A DNA stretch of 64,000 nucleotides, from positions 1,179,501 to 1,243,500 of the forward strand of contig NZ_JACHIV010000001.1 in NCBI RefSeq assembly GCF_014203325.1, in the 5' to 3' direction. The notes beneath the pieces are model-generated. The model saw only the letters and a list, made by a program, of their open reading frames with translations. It made no database searches and was not told the origin of the DNA. Source of the DNA: Saccharopolyspora gloriosae. Lineage in GTDB: Bacteria > Actinomycetota > Actinomycetes > Mycobacteriales > Pseudonocardiaceae. How positions within the stretch are numbered: the first letter of the stretch is position 1; each line of letters starts with the position of its first letter. Shown piece by piece: positions 30,101 to 32,779 of the stretch. A program made the position numbers and the translations under genes.

Positions 30101-32716
30101 TTCGGCGGCGAGGCCCCGGAGGTTCACCGCGAGCGGGTGCGGCGCACCTTGGGGCGGTACCTGGAGCTGGCGCGGCAGGAGCCGGACACCGGCCGGGTGA
30201 TCCCGGTGGACGCGGTGGTCAAGGCGATCCTGTTCCGCGGCCTCGGAGCCGACAGCGCGCAGCGGCAGCAGGCGGCCCGGTACGAGCAGTACTCGGACGA
30301 GTTCCCGCCCCAGGAGAACTTCGCCGACGGCGTGCCGCAGGACCAGGACGACGAGCACGACCTCGTCCAGGACGACGCCGCGGCGCAGCAGCGGCGGCCC
30401 GACGCGGTCCCGCGCAACGCGGTGGCGGCCGACCTCGCCGGGCGCTACGGCGAGGTCTTCGCGGACGGTGACCTGGAGGCGGCTCGGGTGCTGGTGGCGT
30501 CCGACTCGTTCGGGCAGTTCCAGGAGAACAAGGTTGGTGCGGACGCGGTGTTCGAGTTCGTCGCGCGGACGGCGTTGCGGCTGACCGGCCGCGACGCTGC
30601 CGGATTCCGCGGCAGGCTGCCGGATTCCGCGGTGCGCGACGTGCAGCGGCTGTTCGTGGAACTGCACCAGTTGCACCAGGCGGAGCGCGCCGAAGCGGAC
30701 TTCACTACCGGCGCGCCGGTCACCACGTCCGGCGACCGGCTCTTCGCGTACGTCCCGAGGCTGCGGCGCGGAGTTGCCGAGCTGGAGTCGTTGTTCGCCA
30801 CGCCGCGGGCCGTGCGCGAGACCTACGCCCGGCTCTTCCCAGCCGAACCGCTGAACGGGAGCGACATACCCCACGGCCGTTCGAGGCCCGGTCCGGCCGC
30901 CGCGCGCGAGTCCGAGACCGGGCCGGTACCGGCCCGCCGGGACCGGCCGCCGTTGCGGGATTCGAGCTTCGATTCGGACGATTCCGAATCCGAGTCCGAA
31001 ACCGGTTCTCGGGACGGGGAGATCGAGGTCGGCGACCAGGAGTTCCGGGCTCGTTACCCCGAGTTCGTAGGGGTGAACGCGGCGCGGTACGAGAGTGGTG
31101 ATCCGAGGCATCGGACGAACTGCCACCGGGCGGTGCTGGCGGCGTGGGCGACGCGTGCTCGCGGTGAACTGGTCACCGCGTCTCCGGATGACGTGGTGAC
31201 GGTGCGGGACTTCGCGGAGGAGGTGGGCGCACGACCGGTCGCGGCGACCTACCGGAAGGTGGCCGAGCACGTCGCGGGTCAGCGCCCGGGAGCGCTGGGC
31301 GTGGTGCTGCTCCACGGTCAGGGCGGGAAGTTGCACGCGGTGCTGGGAGAACGTGCCGGTGGCAGGGCGCGCTTCGCGGACGTCCAGCGCGGCGTGATGG
31401 TCGAACCCCGCCCGGGTGATGTCGCGGGATACGTGCCGTTGCCGGGGACGGGTGCGGTGCCGATCGCAGGTGAGCCGCTGAACCCGGCGCTGCTGATCGG
31501 GATGCAGAAGTACCCCGTGGACGATGGCGGCGGTTCGCGGTCGACCCGTCGCGAGCGGTTCGCGCGCCTGCTGGGGCGGTCGGGCGGTCCGTCGTCGGCC
31601 GGTCCGTCGGGCTCGGCGCGGGGAACCGATTCGTCGTTGCGGCGGCAGTTCCCCTCGCTGTTGCGGAACTCCATGCGGGGAACGCCGGGAAACGAGGTTC
31701 CCGCCCCGGACCCGGCCTCGTCGAGGCCCGCCCCGACACCTACTCGTGCGGAGATGGGGCTGACCCCGCTGTACACCGAGCCGCCGCACTACGGCGAGTC
31801 GTCCGCGCCGCCTCCCGCGCAGGCCGGTGGGAATTTCCGTCGCGCGAGGCTGGTGGACTCCATAGCGATCACGGAGGCCAGCTTCCCCGGCCCGGATGAC
31901 GCTGCCGCGTTCTTCCGGGAGATGTTCCCGAACCTGCTCGCGATCAACCCCGGTGGTCGGCGCAAGAACGACTGCGGTTCGTCGGTGATCGCGACGATGC
32001 TGACGCTCGTCGGCGGTGTGACCGTGGAAGTGGACGGTGGCGGCCCGATGACCGTCGGGCTGATGCAGGAGCGATTCCAGGACGTGCTCATGAAGCAGAC
32101 GCTCGTGAAGTACGAGACGCAGATCTTCGCCTCCGAGCCCGAACGACAGGCACGTGCCTCGGAGATGTCCAACAGAGATCGCCTCGACGCGTTGTGGGAT
32201 CGGCACCACCGCCGGGGGCAGCGGAACTTCGGCCTGTCAGCTGAGCAGGTGCTCGACATCGAGGCACTGCCGTCTGCCCAGCGGCGGCAGGCCATCGCGT
32301 CGCTGCGCGAGGAGTACGAGGAGCTCGAGGACATCCTGCTCCTGATTCGGCAGCTCGTTAACGAGCCACCCCGAGCGGTGGGGGCTTCGTACGCTGAGGT
32401 GACCGCGTACGCACGCGACCTGCCGAACGAGAAGGCGGTGGTGTTCCTGCGCGGTTCCGAGGGGATGCTCCACGCAGTCGTCGTCGCGACCTCCCCCGAG
32501 GGTGTGGTCATGTTCTTGGACGGGGACCGCGCGACGATTCCCGATGCCCGTCCCGAGACCGTGGTGGGAATCCTGCCGTTCGCCCCTCCGACGGAGGGCG
32601 AGTTCACCGGCCGGGTGCTCGACCCCGACCAGCTGGTCGGTGCTCCGGCCGGTCGCGCTCCGATCGCGGTGGAGGACTTCGCCCCGGACGCCGCCGCGGT
32701 CGGGGTGCAGGACTAG
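8270..32716 (+). CDS. Giant (8148-residue) multi-effector polymorphic toxin-like T7SS substrate
   Basis: One open frame of 24.4 kb. GTG 8270 has GGAAGGA about 9 bases upstream. Order by residue: 1-300 helical T7SS-type N-terminus; ~305-920 Pro/Gln-rich linker with PPPAYTP repeats; 925-1110 papain-fold module 1; ~1140-1470 GT-B-like region (weak); 1765-1890 ADP-ribosyltransferase 1; 2085-2250 and 2470-2635 papain modules 2 and 3; 3030-3180 two J-like degenerate units; 3200-3333 Ala/Glu/Lys helix; 3335-3410 J domain with HPD; ~3885-5440 large unrecognised region; ~5515-5840 DUF3626-like; ~5965-6385 metzincin-like; 6680-6830 ADP-ribosyltransferase 2; ~7585-7750 and 7855-8125 papain modules 4 and 5. 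No signal peptide is seen, so export would be by the adjacent ESX system. The stop is TAG with open coding sequence immediately after it. The domain set points to toxicity toward other cells; the target is unknown. Confidence 0.88.
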   Translation: MSLDVFAWITTGIDPLDVNSSHMYALSSELRSHAQNYQQQANGINQLSAGALDSVEGDTAEAIRNYSSNLTGQVPNQVRAVYNAADGVDMFGVNGEEIWYEFYTTAAFIVADIAMIMASPWGPFLLPSRLMAGRMTLKAIVDQGKEMAGSLNGWLRMAWQGIEEGNEELIQSGLPQVITIAQGKKNKIDGEALYVSWLAGFSAGAIISGLYKGASYNQFTKDLSHTWYGGSHLEFLGELPVEMVVASLMGGAGDPLGTYISSTSIGSITKILQNWATEKRRELGFDRHGNRIPDSPDLDTAVNLPDKPLPEERGGGDRSSAEKPSPGPVEPPPVKSENPSTQPPPEKSAGPPPAYTPVPQQSPGKPDTPQGLSPEKMKSPPPAYSPSPEKGQGKSELPTRGQSPKGGQEPPPAYTPKPGQAPVAGQVAPPAYTPAPQQSPGQVEPPAAHAQQGGQEAVGGQEPPPAYTPSPEQVPVAGQEPPAPAPSGGQEAVGGHEPPSAYTPSPEQIPSAGQEPPAAHAPQGGQEQVGGQQSPVDSTQHQSDKGAPVGGEGIGEHRSPVEQQENGPGRSGETQQDSTAPPPGAPGRTPGEQQVPQQDGGATPPRSDADPSRQPGAEPLPIGSQQPLSVSQQQVSDTAPRLGTGLDGGLPGFTTSVPQSPGDVPGDQPLSPQDRPAQENGPESGARPNSTDPDAARQEPVRPAPDRLSVDQPVRDPEQDAARRIESDQHGDRPAAPRPVAEQQDQQDSGRQSTTGPVAATTGSRGETTTSTPAAPRDPAAGAVRGGTNAPNPGIRRPDQVSDATEDDVASASPQLSLEREAPQEHADPLSTASLPNVSPTDPGQAEQRYQVRPQHQDDTAQPPREDSARTPAPVSAEASNRDARRDENSPPQHRIEPRTGATNPAQLVGARSSSGTAVPGTSAAIPGVVSAETFANDPAGEFAFKEKHFKNFLLVNKQNYRHDQDGLLGYRNNCVATAIQSLNADLRPARAAEFVAGPSGMVDRSRVPESGLPPMELQENGVVDVRDYAASLKRAFHVHHGDGVEADYPVGMISLGYEGTHGHSFSAHQRGDDLVLFDGQDWSLASNSAAEVWFSPLTSTDELNPVYSPLDTGDEVDQRSVPEATAMTGQAAPVPDRPDSAALVEDLNRDGVVIAVADGRSFGHQAAATTLAKSLRGLGVRGEITVVGDAEPIAKLRRLIGDDDGLRTVELGSPEWHGAGDRVVLSAADDAIGPENVEEAANFLDRFGANEAIVLKPYLWETGTRVHLSRPDPNAEPAIVDLDQRIDPNALYRFEVPRIDDPAELKRFIGDHMRGDDRIAGVHAVVDAVTGPARVDLMPIYGMRNVEPFVRPGVSAHLAEGIHASNPGRPSIMLEISDSQVEYVPRHEAPWLSYADVTDGDLSEVIAGLGPDDVLVLRTGGLPQHVFWQLFQLGDLPAAIEGANATNLAALVGRPYLSLHDGSTPYPRHDQETADRLSSVTRGLTGGTDWTAAATGQADARSASDFLDEDNDLLWAMNADTALESLGTLREYVEQNSDDADMTVGDLGHMLGLLHGRGAEVTEALGGGREAGMVGRMVDTPVATRWMFRNAELPMPLTADGLDRVMGAVRDERARVGERLRSLAPNAPRPENVQPIADAVREFRNPDSPLGRYVEQAHRSAHDPANDQVLQALHYRAGATVAPEGASRSVRSDAVVAARTADVHLGQARRDVELREFMQDAVMGRFTGHRGDGGHVTTRGARLNALRDHVRQFYGHARGLLSEEGERGPVTLYRAIRLGAAERAAGTFTDRLPSSTSFDPDMVREWTRNRGGRSQYAIFEIRTQPSHALIAMSYPPELRGRPDNAQEINADQSEVLLAPSEYIEVGRRVENGFTIISVEAQELAVEDADQLIQEQAPGMGIPEAFQAFTRFFEQESMRSAYSFDLADASATVIDRPDGRSRSFVFTRPGLQATHTFTVELDASDRRVTVWMTPSDRRAVKFTYDAGNIDLIAAYLRDGTLHDTEQFENLFLPTEWLQHPAEMPPAEPSNHGTEPSGARYGGAAPTASPQVLAESAQAEAVRTRDVLDQARDDLARTPPNTTGRPRVISLETFADDPVRRERFVRRYFAPQLRVNKANYERNVPGHRTNCAAAAINTSNSRNFPERASRGEFRARPSGVVQRGMVEVISGLGPARPRSYASVEGHVDRLPHDSHGPLFQQQQDIGHWLTVLNLHGWVVYFDGQTGDLGARTPAQALYFYEAPTDRVMAPSNLPVRQGARGPGAGGSSDGRNPRRSRGASAATGRPGTRIPTSLSRSDSTYIAPQRDPDAARATGHRQLLDPVSESVEEPAAPRPVDDLGQRIDDPVPPYEREEPPPGYEPEGPPPAYDDVVPSNSSGGEQRDRSGHGDGSTDSRQPTGRGGAAGPERGRRHLIDQQRVVEVFRPRPNDREGFAGEQGNGYQALESAVQHGRGGVESAAALTESGQQDGRLPDVVSATTFADDPVGGADFLRESVPGFGLANRQNYLDGVPGSDTNCQLAAVQGVNADHHPERAAEFTAQPSGPMFRQEVEAQTGLRFSQQPDGYSSGAEYIKGRPEGSQAIVYRDQGDGDGHFFRVKNIDGRAVFLDDQIGWFADLDTNPLEVWLAPVTSKDELHLAPTPLEIAGEPMPAGPTGRGAGLFSRRKSRPGFQGEDSRGRSLEFRRKDVDRGTLRTDDGRPNGILLEADPDRAARVQEWARTADRIRVMRTVPGQPTRATTAVAGSETEPPFDEPAILALGNGDGMFKLPVKSGGRTRTVWASGSTVAEYLVRSDRFLDLLSDSQRSGHKPELLLLTDPLHNDVLLADLTRRLAQLGYDVDVFVGNHRSSLLPGGRIAVADNRGLVRFRVRRRRETATVGTFFPRTVRKTRYVVERTALASTRYSKAELAEIERGGSARADGRPSAQPDRRDDEGVENDHDEIGSDFDVDSDPDDVSDSEFAPGSDSESESEAEDEPGGRRPGPRTEGSSAPRPQGRPEPEPQAKPKPPSPKPAARPEPPKAQSRPEPEVGSGSRSSDWVYRELGVRPGAPVHHLERALAGYRYAGSLTPERVREIESALAELSQSGAQSQPQSASKPEPEPEPKPGPGPNRPAEPEPRTQAKPEPRSKPGSLEWVCEVLDMPPGTPVHRLERAFGRLRENPGEVGLQRIQEVEDALTALKSGAQPSAGTQRPPRPTSQPQPNPKAEAKAKKEAEARAEAKAREDAQARAEAKARKEAEARAEAQAKAEAKAREDAQARAEAKARKEAEARAEAQAKADAKAREDAKAREDAKAKAEAKAKEDAQARAEAQAKAEAKAKEDAQAKADAKAKPETQADLESVEDHYAVLGAARGDDIADIKKKWRKLLLANHPDKNLNNEETAKKNTARINTAWDVLSNDTERQKYDDDLEKKEQHARYAETMYGDPMAGPWTRRPERRHTGPTAEPEPESRRERPRRRYTEHDEFSGGRTGRPSSGPRVSPEEMGLARGRSLFSSGGRTFWDTVMFRLDSVWQRPIYSQARFDPRGRVKIGVSFVWAPSRMADFYTSVGMPRMDQVMRTAEVEDLGEALRHRRRAGLVRPPWGDRYPIVSDLLTADGARFQLPAGAVYVQGKALDKPMEVRADGAAIALVNLHSAHFQEAYELNRRGSLFAMACGLTQDQHSLRFMREFRRAGYGNPAHFPRDLLGLHITPDEKHLVLGVSGNAGIRSYPGATTSTTRIPTFVSDEYRYSPDELHRIRLESRMDFPEDLPPRPPTEHRGPDEHPGGSDQRTAEPESAGSDERVRSRARAALLDFDPLSASRGVPSKALDDEGGHRPETPLDLDGGEAHELTTYSTPPADVAGAESTRSDGGDHGIAGRGAGRGGLETIVEEPADAAEQEHTEPAPSEQDSMVDRALRERPWVDGDIDGSRIRAMVKDLVRDPKSDGTELDKRVDIAFSDQNLKDGFRSGLEGLHIVDLGDKPGRGPRVVLDVNELSEPGSRLPGTDDVRTSGGRERVLHQVSSSRAKARAESVAVRVPTPFVAVSGKLAGSAHQRESGMSSAAKRGTSTEITEPHLPVVAARHQARYRISATSTGRRPQRYFSEAVADLRLKWPQRSQLNPEGGLRTGNPEAIEHVDFSGVGGIYRAVRDKLGGDFSPNDPAELDLRTVLAELGGEGRSLLSGEVLRKTFDFAGGGKPVDVLIGVTDVRPLRAATSEAGLTRAERTGGEISSGEAITFRHGGGGGVAGGDVTGLTGLLFGPQSEDIRNKIHNGSAVASHEHETTENYEGPLDEVLSNLTYVVDVLPHDARATSGEPALVAGTATSRLKPHNAEQHGWTNSVATAPTEPAAREVDAEQARNAPDRVDAIHRLPKATVDALVGPALSELAVQGHVAPRELPRAAQRMRRFVQDHAREITRGDGVRFPLSAVYKGAPDVFFHGEMDLDRAELAADEPGTSIGGKLVSAYQRITGQDKDRTRAHGIGGMGYADNFWPGLTGLTLDHTNIAGDTVTRKVAHEQSFTGKGRVRRYEYRAEFTTRLGGTWSDPGAALPGVIGAVHVEASDSPGTALGEPTGEAEPEQVWQDGAAQHDGRDGDLPAGFELDSLAPVPGLRRTTATMLGGVPFHRWRDMLKRPFIGRAPVKFDEHRGHWSRHNAGRSNDPGEDVLNERNAGLGGLEVFSSPEERMAGFAGAVLLGDRRELKTHNRGGVLGSRELHGDISLRTRLSNPTPIRVDERHWFADKSSSETDRAVSAQKSLIGRLRAGAVTVIPVNKGSGLGAGVGGELAYTRGSGTSDSRTAKSTDATGHYERGYLIRYDGEHTAHTSVRRRWESLLRRLHDGTPVHATKSLRQSGYAKVWVPASAIDQVGRLSEADVANLRPEDAERYRRAHGPDAPVDGEPAAPRSDGDARQDESRGAEPVEPPAVRPPDDVGRGKGVIAAHRLKAGGELAEGIAEQLARRSRANGESTSVRWQALAAVRHALHGARASSDPPAAQRLFDSLNERMMRDSVWPVLGSRKGDPVLREIVNGGWPLLVVTDQAFGRVEQLVVVRGTPRGGRFHQTIGRPSDPGEPGRSSEHELVHRSRQYDTRGFFGRFTAMFVGYPAATGAPAALIAPGGSITYNTVSQPEHMREHTTGAFAGLEGASHQFVHDLDVEIDVYPYASPGAYRKLLPDWVSTLSSPVLSEPWSGGFTVPDAIRSTVPVEETVPLGSPEPEPLAQQVLSLRHDQRQRGVPLGFSPNAVVHVGRFEAPGLREGLKSLFLGGGEQHRPRLRPGDAHSLLTEAHVDKLRNDLPRAMSASGYQAELTSGPLSGVVIKAGLTQRKLHQVLDGSLKPNEVEKRLVKWAADQGLDWGPAFLLQFRDPQIHNSAYRPVHQLAEFEKPLGRRNRKQSTELSAKIEAAATEHRTMYLVTAVPRWRIEPSYRGEGTPREWADPISTGRDEPIPLLVDRQGLLDLGFEVPAPGEEIGAEGTSPTREQVVALPDETSDQATGEEPPPESTADLSARPSELAGAGDGAHGGSPRRDREIDVRVDEGRTLPLGMDNRDLDDIEDSVHENRWMVPDGAEVVRLAQARDPESPHYRAGWDQLTPAQSWALMAAELRGAQFHQRDRNRAIARIRRLNEQSGANYPDSKAERAEIAAAAHEKLKSWPIARNLFPHALVPDGNGGQAPLLRLLAEGQPIQNAWERGVLRDADASHRTKVEWWFGYSSAFQQGDGTTVVDPSEMPRYAAVIPPSRTEGTAVQWGTVVLHWNDEIRARTTFTPGDTGLALSDDSDANAVKYTDNEHLYTLLAYGDEELFRHLVAEATDFRYDPELAGAPGTSTHDYLEAQIHGPLDLSAVEKVVINWGRISAHDGFQPSLTRAEAEELAADLRSARPELTVELGKELGEPGEADAAEQDRVRRLYGLAPDRNLDEHELAAARELDRLAGGGPFARHAERQDLIRSLIGEDGSRPDDEAATRMLSELFDNTVRRGVDASPDAEPGVDVQASPMGPEWRSARVHAVSADGVAPLFEVRRFTSGDEEVLAATVRLSLRPGAGVSAEQVDRLHRSLLAAAERRVNAAGREFSSGAFAGARFALDVQRDDRPGGAAHTGFTVVDGPASDGQWSLDSSGDKLLDGVLRQLGAPHVQDGADVLGPERLAGIASSVEGSWPMHPDPRLREEHPAHSAGFDVAEYDVAREQAAVTTVDVDLTLPLPVEDRGGPRAYFDVRRFEVGGQQVVEGTLRLDLVPAEGVTAEHVDAVWRSTVFGVNYLVNSQGLLFPAGGELAGERLLVRAERSDADSAHRRMDITEPGSRADDGRLPVGKSPLIYGHELLHRFGFADEHAGERRLPADLLQHIRNHKQLVARHMADWGGVTRRAHNTGTNVMGGIDAQDLTVAPHVPSRHLSRLDRVISGALASPTPYRGSDHAATGQHEPEPSSDDDDPVTRFKEHRLQQLLAEINDYLAVREPDSTRVWHGADGRDRRGSEQEWQEHLDRGADLFERWHAENAAGRRPRREPYVLENRVETLKRELELGRRGPRAVPKISHGPEQPGRPTTRSLKRLIDDVEDHAVRAKSRLDLMGDTLGDLGADTEHRGTHRRIQRAFRRLFTELHGWRAEAVPGQPVDRDRYESLAQLYHGLVNLEDAYGSEFEQVNSPLEKLLAKMAGITTTDLDFGGLLGEYDRLGRRVSAIRPVNALDAAVRPADPSELPLLELSAAPGGLLWRTDDEMLYREDDRDYEAVFRSGLVPWEDSALPASLDTHQTTIGLRTSFVSFSRSKAFSAEWGDHRWNDDYDVNRRESDRIQVFEIDAPGGIDLVASLNRYAMPMQQEVVFPGGVRPEYIRGVELRHDDGRIEYVHNPAYRARSASASVSSSAPVVSRGQATGSALGRPGVSYPGPSRPGLLSGPEPGSDRPLPPVVHRGEFEVEDVDGEPHVRLYTVVSAPQLPQLDVLSGQPSAASVGDVQQDPVTGRIQVLSSQVGRPLSVIAGRPLSAVQLLSAAEDVLAEVLPWRSANPPVIRSYLAPLEFVRELSRDAEVREEFPHQHDGRTVNVWPKAGPNLFTVAPESLPDFTGALRPGSMVTYTSGLGKDGLLRGDWAGAVEHVDGLRDRLGVPRTDRELNSNWRAWPTLDELEAGSVWQSRRIARGLRQHHSTWLELVSPSRRDAAAALRAGDPIVPLGQRTEELRDFLDEHEFGETRLDDCVEHHRTASKRPCELDDFMERTVRPWADQATIVVALAEDHGRMLGDLGITGKGADNEFAALREELPQQQARRRAAGAAITARWRDHADPDRLVATAGEHLPELLHRDGPHFGGEAPEVHRERVRRTLGRYLELARQEPDTGRVIPVDAVVKAILFRGLGADSAQRQQAARYEQYSDEFPPQENFADGVPQDQDDEHDLVQDDAAAQQRRPDAVPRNAVAADLAGRYGEVFADGDLEAARVLVASDSFGQFQENKVGADAVFEFVARTALRLTGRDAAGFRGRLPDSAVRDVQRLFVELHQLHQAERAEADFTTGAPVTTSGDRLFAYVPRLRRGVAELESLFATPRAVRETYARLFPAEPLNGSDIPHGRSRPGPAAARESETGPVPARRDRPPLRDSSFDSDDSESESETGSRDGEIEVGDQEFRARYPEFVGVNAARYESGDPRHRTNCHRAVLAAWATRARGELVTASPDDVVTVRDFAEEVGARPVAATYRKVAEHVAGQRPGALGVVLLHGQGGKLHAVLGERAGGRARFADVQRGVMVEPRPGDVAGYVPLPGTGAVPIAGEPLNPALLIGMQKYPVDDGGGSRSTRRERFARLLGRSGGPSSAGPSGSARGTDSSLRRQFPSLLRNSMRGTPGNEVPAPDPASSRPAPTPTRAEMGLTPLYTEPPHYGESSAPPPAQAGGNFRRARLVDSIAITEASFPGPDDAAAFFREMFPNLLAINPGGRRKNDCGSSVIATMLTLVGGVTVEVDGGGPMTVGLMQERFQDVLMKQTLVKYETQIFASEPERQARASEMSNRDRLDALWDRHHRRGQRNFGLSAEQVLDIEALPSAQRRQAIASLREEYEELEDILLLIRQLVNEPPRAVGASYAEVTAYARDLPNEKAVVFLRGSEGMLHAVVVATSPEGVVMFLDGDRATIPDARPETVVGILPFAPPTEGEFTGRVLDPDQLVGAPAGRAPIAVEDFAPDAAAVGVQD
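9171..11040 (+). other. Pro/Gln-rich linker with repeated PPxY motifs
   Basis: About 620 residues of low complexity. PPPAYTP or close variants (PPPAYSP, APPAYTP, PPSAYTP) recur at least six times between 9310 and 9800, spaced by Gly-Gln-Glu-rich segments. A second cluster (VPPYERE, PPPGYEP, PPPAYDD) sits at ~15310-15385. PPxY is the ligand of eukaryotic WW domains; in bacteria this may simply be an extended linker. Confidence 0.8.
11045..11590 (+). other. Papain-fold toxin-type module 1
   Basis: Begins VVSAETFANDP, the same opening as modules 2 and 3. Putative catalytic Cys975 is in YRNNCVATAI, His1064 is in THGHSFSAH, and the Asp is in LVLFDGQD. The order Cys...His...(strand)...Asp matches papain-fold glutamine deamidase/protease toxins of polymorphic systems. 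Confidence 0.65.
11690..12690 (+). other. GT-B-like region of the giant protein (weak)
   Basis: Residues ~1140-1475 start with a Rossmann-like stretch (VVIAVADGRSFGHQAAATTLAKSLRGLG) and end with a donor-site-like stretch (VLVLRTGGLPQHVFWQLFQLGDLPAAIEG then NLAALVGRPYL). This resembles a GT-B glycosyltransferase only in outline. The assignment is tentative. Confidence 0.3.
13560..13935 (+). other. ADP-ribosyltransferase module 1 (R-STS-QxE)
   Basis: Arg1775 in LYRAIR, Ser-Thr-Ser at 1796-1798 in LPSSTSFD, and Glu1855 in DQSEVLLAPSEY give the R-S-E triad of clostridial-C2/cholera-type ARTs. The ARTT position is Gln1853-Ser-Glu1855 (QxE), as in enzymes that modify residues other than arginine. 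All three motifs are intact. Confidence 0.75.
14520..15015 (+). other. Papain-fold toxin-type module 2
   Basis: Opens with VISLETFADDPV. Cys2130 is in HRTNCAAAAINTSN, His2206 is in DIGHWLTVLNL, and the Asp is in VVYFDGQTGD. It is closely parallel to modules 1 and 3, indicating duplication within the gene. Confidence 0.65.
15680..16175 (+). other. Papain-fold toxin-type module 3
   Basis: Opens with VVSATTFADDPV. Cys2516 is in SDTNCQLAAVQGVN, His2592 is in GDGHFFRVKNI, and the Asp is in AVFLDDQIGW. It ends with LEVWLAPVTSKDEL, nearly the same ending as module 1 (AEVWFSPLTSTDEL). Confidence 0.65.
17365..17812 (+). repeat. Two degenerate J-domain-like units in the giant protein
   Basis: Residues ~3033-3083 (WVYRELGVRPGAPVHHLERAL...) and ~3129-3178 (WVCEVLDMPPGTPVHRLERAF...) are clearly related to each other. 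Their pattern W/Y-x2-LG-x6-(D/H)xxL-(K/E)-A matches the opening of the true J domain 100-200 residues later (YAVLGAARGDDIADIKKKW), but neither has HPD. They are separated by Pro/Glu/Lys linkers. Confidence 0.5.
17866..18268 (+). repeat. Ala/Glu/Lys tandem repeat, 18-bp period
   Basis: About 134 residues built from a 6-residue unit of the form xEAxA(K/R), for example AEAKAK, EDAQAR, KEAEAR. The DNA is correspondingly repetitive in 18-bp steps, with longer duplicated blocks of about 90 bp. The composition resembles the long helical domain II of TolA. It should form a stiff single helix placing the J domain away from the preceding modules. Confidence 0.85.
18274..18500 (+). other. J domain (DnaJ-like) in the giant protein
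   Basis: Residues ~3337-3410: DHYAVLGAARGDDIADIKKKWRKL, then His3368-Pro-Asp3370 in the NHPDKN loop, then RINTAWDVLSNDTERQKYDDDL. All four helices and the HPD motif needed to stimulate Hsp70 ATPase are present. Charged tails flank it. No G/F or zinc-finger region follows, so it is a type III J protein module. Confidence 0.9.
19930..24590 (+). other. Large unrecognised region of the giant protein
   Basis: Residues ~3888-5441 show alternating short strands and loops rich in Arg, Gly and His (for example RYRISATSTGRRPQRYFSEA, FVDVLIGVTDVRPL-like stretches) and no motif I can name. Codon use and GC match the rest of the gene. I recall similar arginine-rich beta regions in other giant actinobacterial ESX-linked proteins and suspect a structural or translocation role. 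Confidence 0.35.
24815..25780 (+). other. DUF3626-like region of the giant protein
   Basis: Residues ~5516-5837. The block WGTVVLHWNDEIRARTTFTPGDTG followed by HDYLEAQIHGPLDL and VEKVVIN matches my memory of DUF3626 proteins (an RARTTFT...GDS block followed by YIEAQVHGPL...DV). DUF3626 has no established activity, though it has been linked to toxin-like folds. A profile search would be decisive. Confidence 0.4.
26170..27425 (+). other. Metzincin-like metallopeptidase module
   Basis: HELLHRFGFADEH starts at His6294, giving HExxHxxGxxDE with a further His. Met6349 in TNVMGG is placed as the Met-turn of metzincins. The preceding ~300 residues contain two related beta-rich copies (PLFEVRRFTSGDEEVLAATVRL and AYFDVRRFEVGGQQVVEGTLRL). 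The zinc ligands look intact, so proteolytic activity is likely. Confidence 0.7.
28310..28765 (+). other. ADP-ribosyltransferase module 2 (pertussis/pierisin-like, QxE)
   Basis: Arg6688 in LLWRTDDEM, Ser6737-Phe-Ser6739 in FVSFSRSKAF, and Gln6792-Gln-Glu6794 in MQQEVVFPGG. The EAVFRSGLVPW block after the Arg is characteristic of the pertussis-toxin/scabin/pierisin group, in which QxE members can modify DNA or nucleotides. It is distinct from module 1. Confidence 0.72.
31020..31515 (+). other. Papain-fold toxin-type module 4
   Basis: Cys7618 is in HRTNCHRAVLAAW, His7689 is in GGKLHAVLGER, and the Asp is in ARFADVQRG. It follows a Ser/Asp/Glu stretch (SFDSDDSESESETG). The block GVVLLHGQGGKLHAVL is the part most like the module in the downstream duplicated protein (GVMWLRRQ...GHLLYAFHDED). 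Confidence 0.6.
31835..32650 (+). other. Papain-fold toxin-type module 5 (C-terminal effector position)
   Basis: Cys7902 is in RKNDCGSSVIATML, His8068 is in GMLHAVVVATS, and the Asp is in VVMFLDGD. A ~95-residue helical insertion sits between Cys and His, so this copy is longer than the others. In polymorphic toxins the C-terminal position is usually the active effector. Here the array of HTH-like repeats originally followed it. Confidence 0.6.
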
Positions 32717-32779
32717 ATCCGCGCCGCCGCGCACGACGGGGAACCGCTCACCGCCGGACACCTGGCCGAGCGCTTCGGG

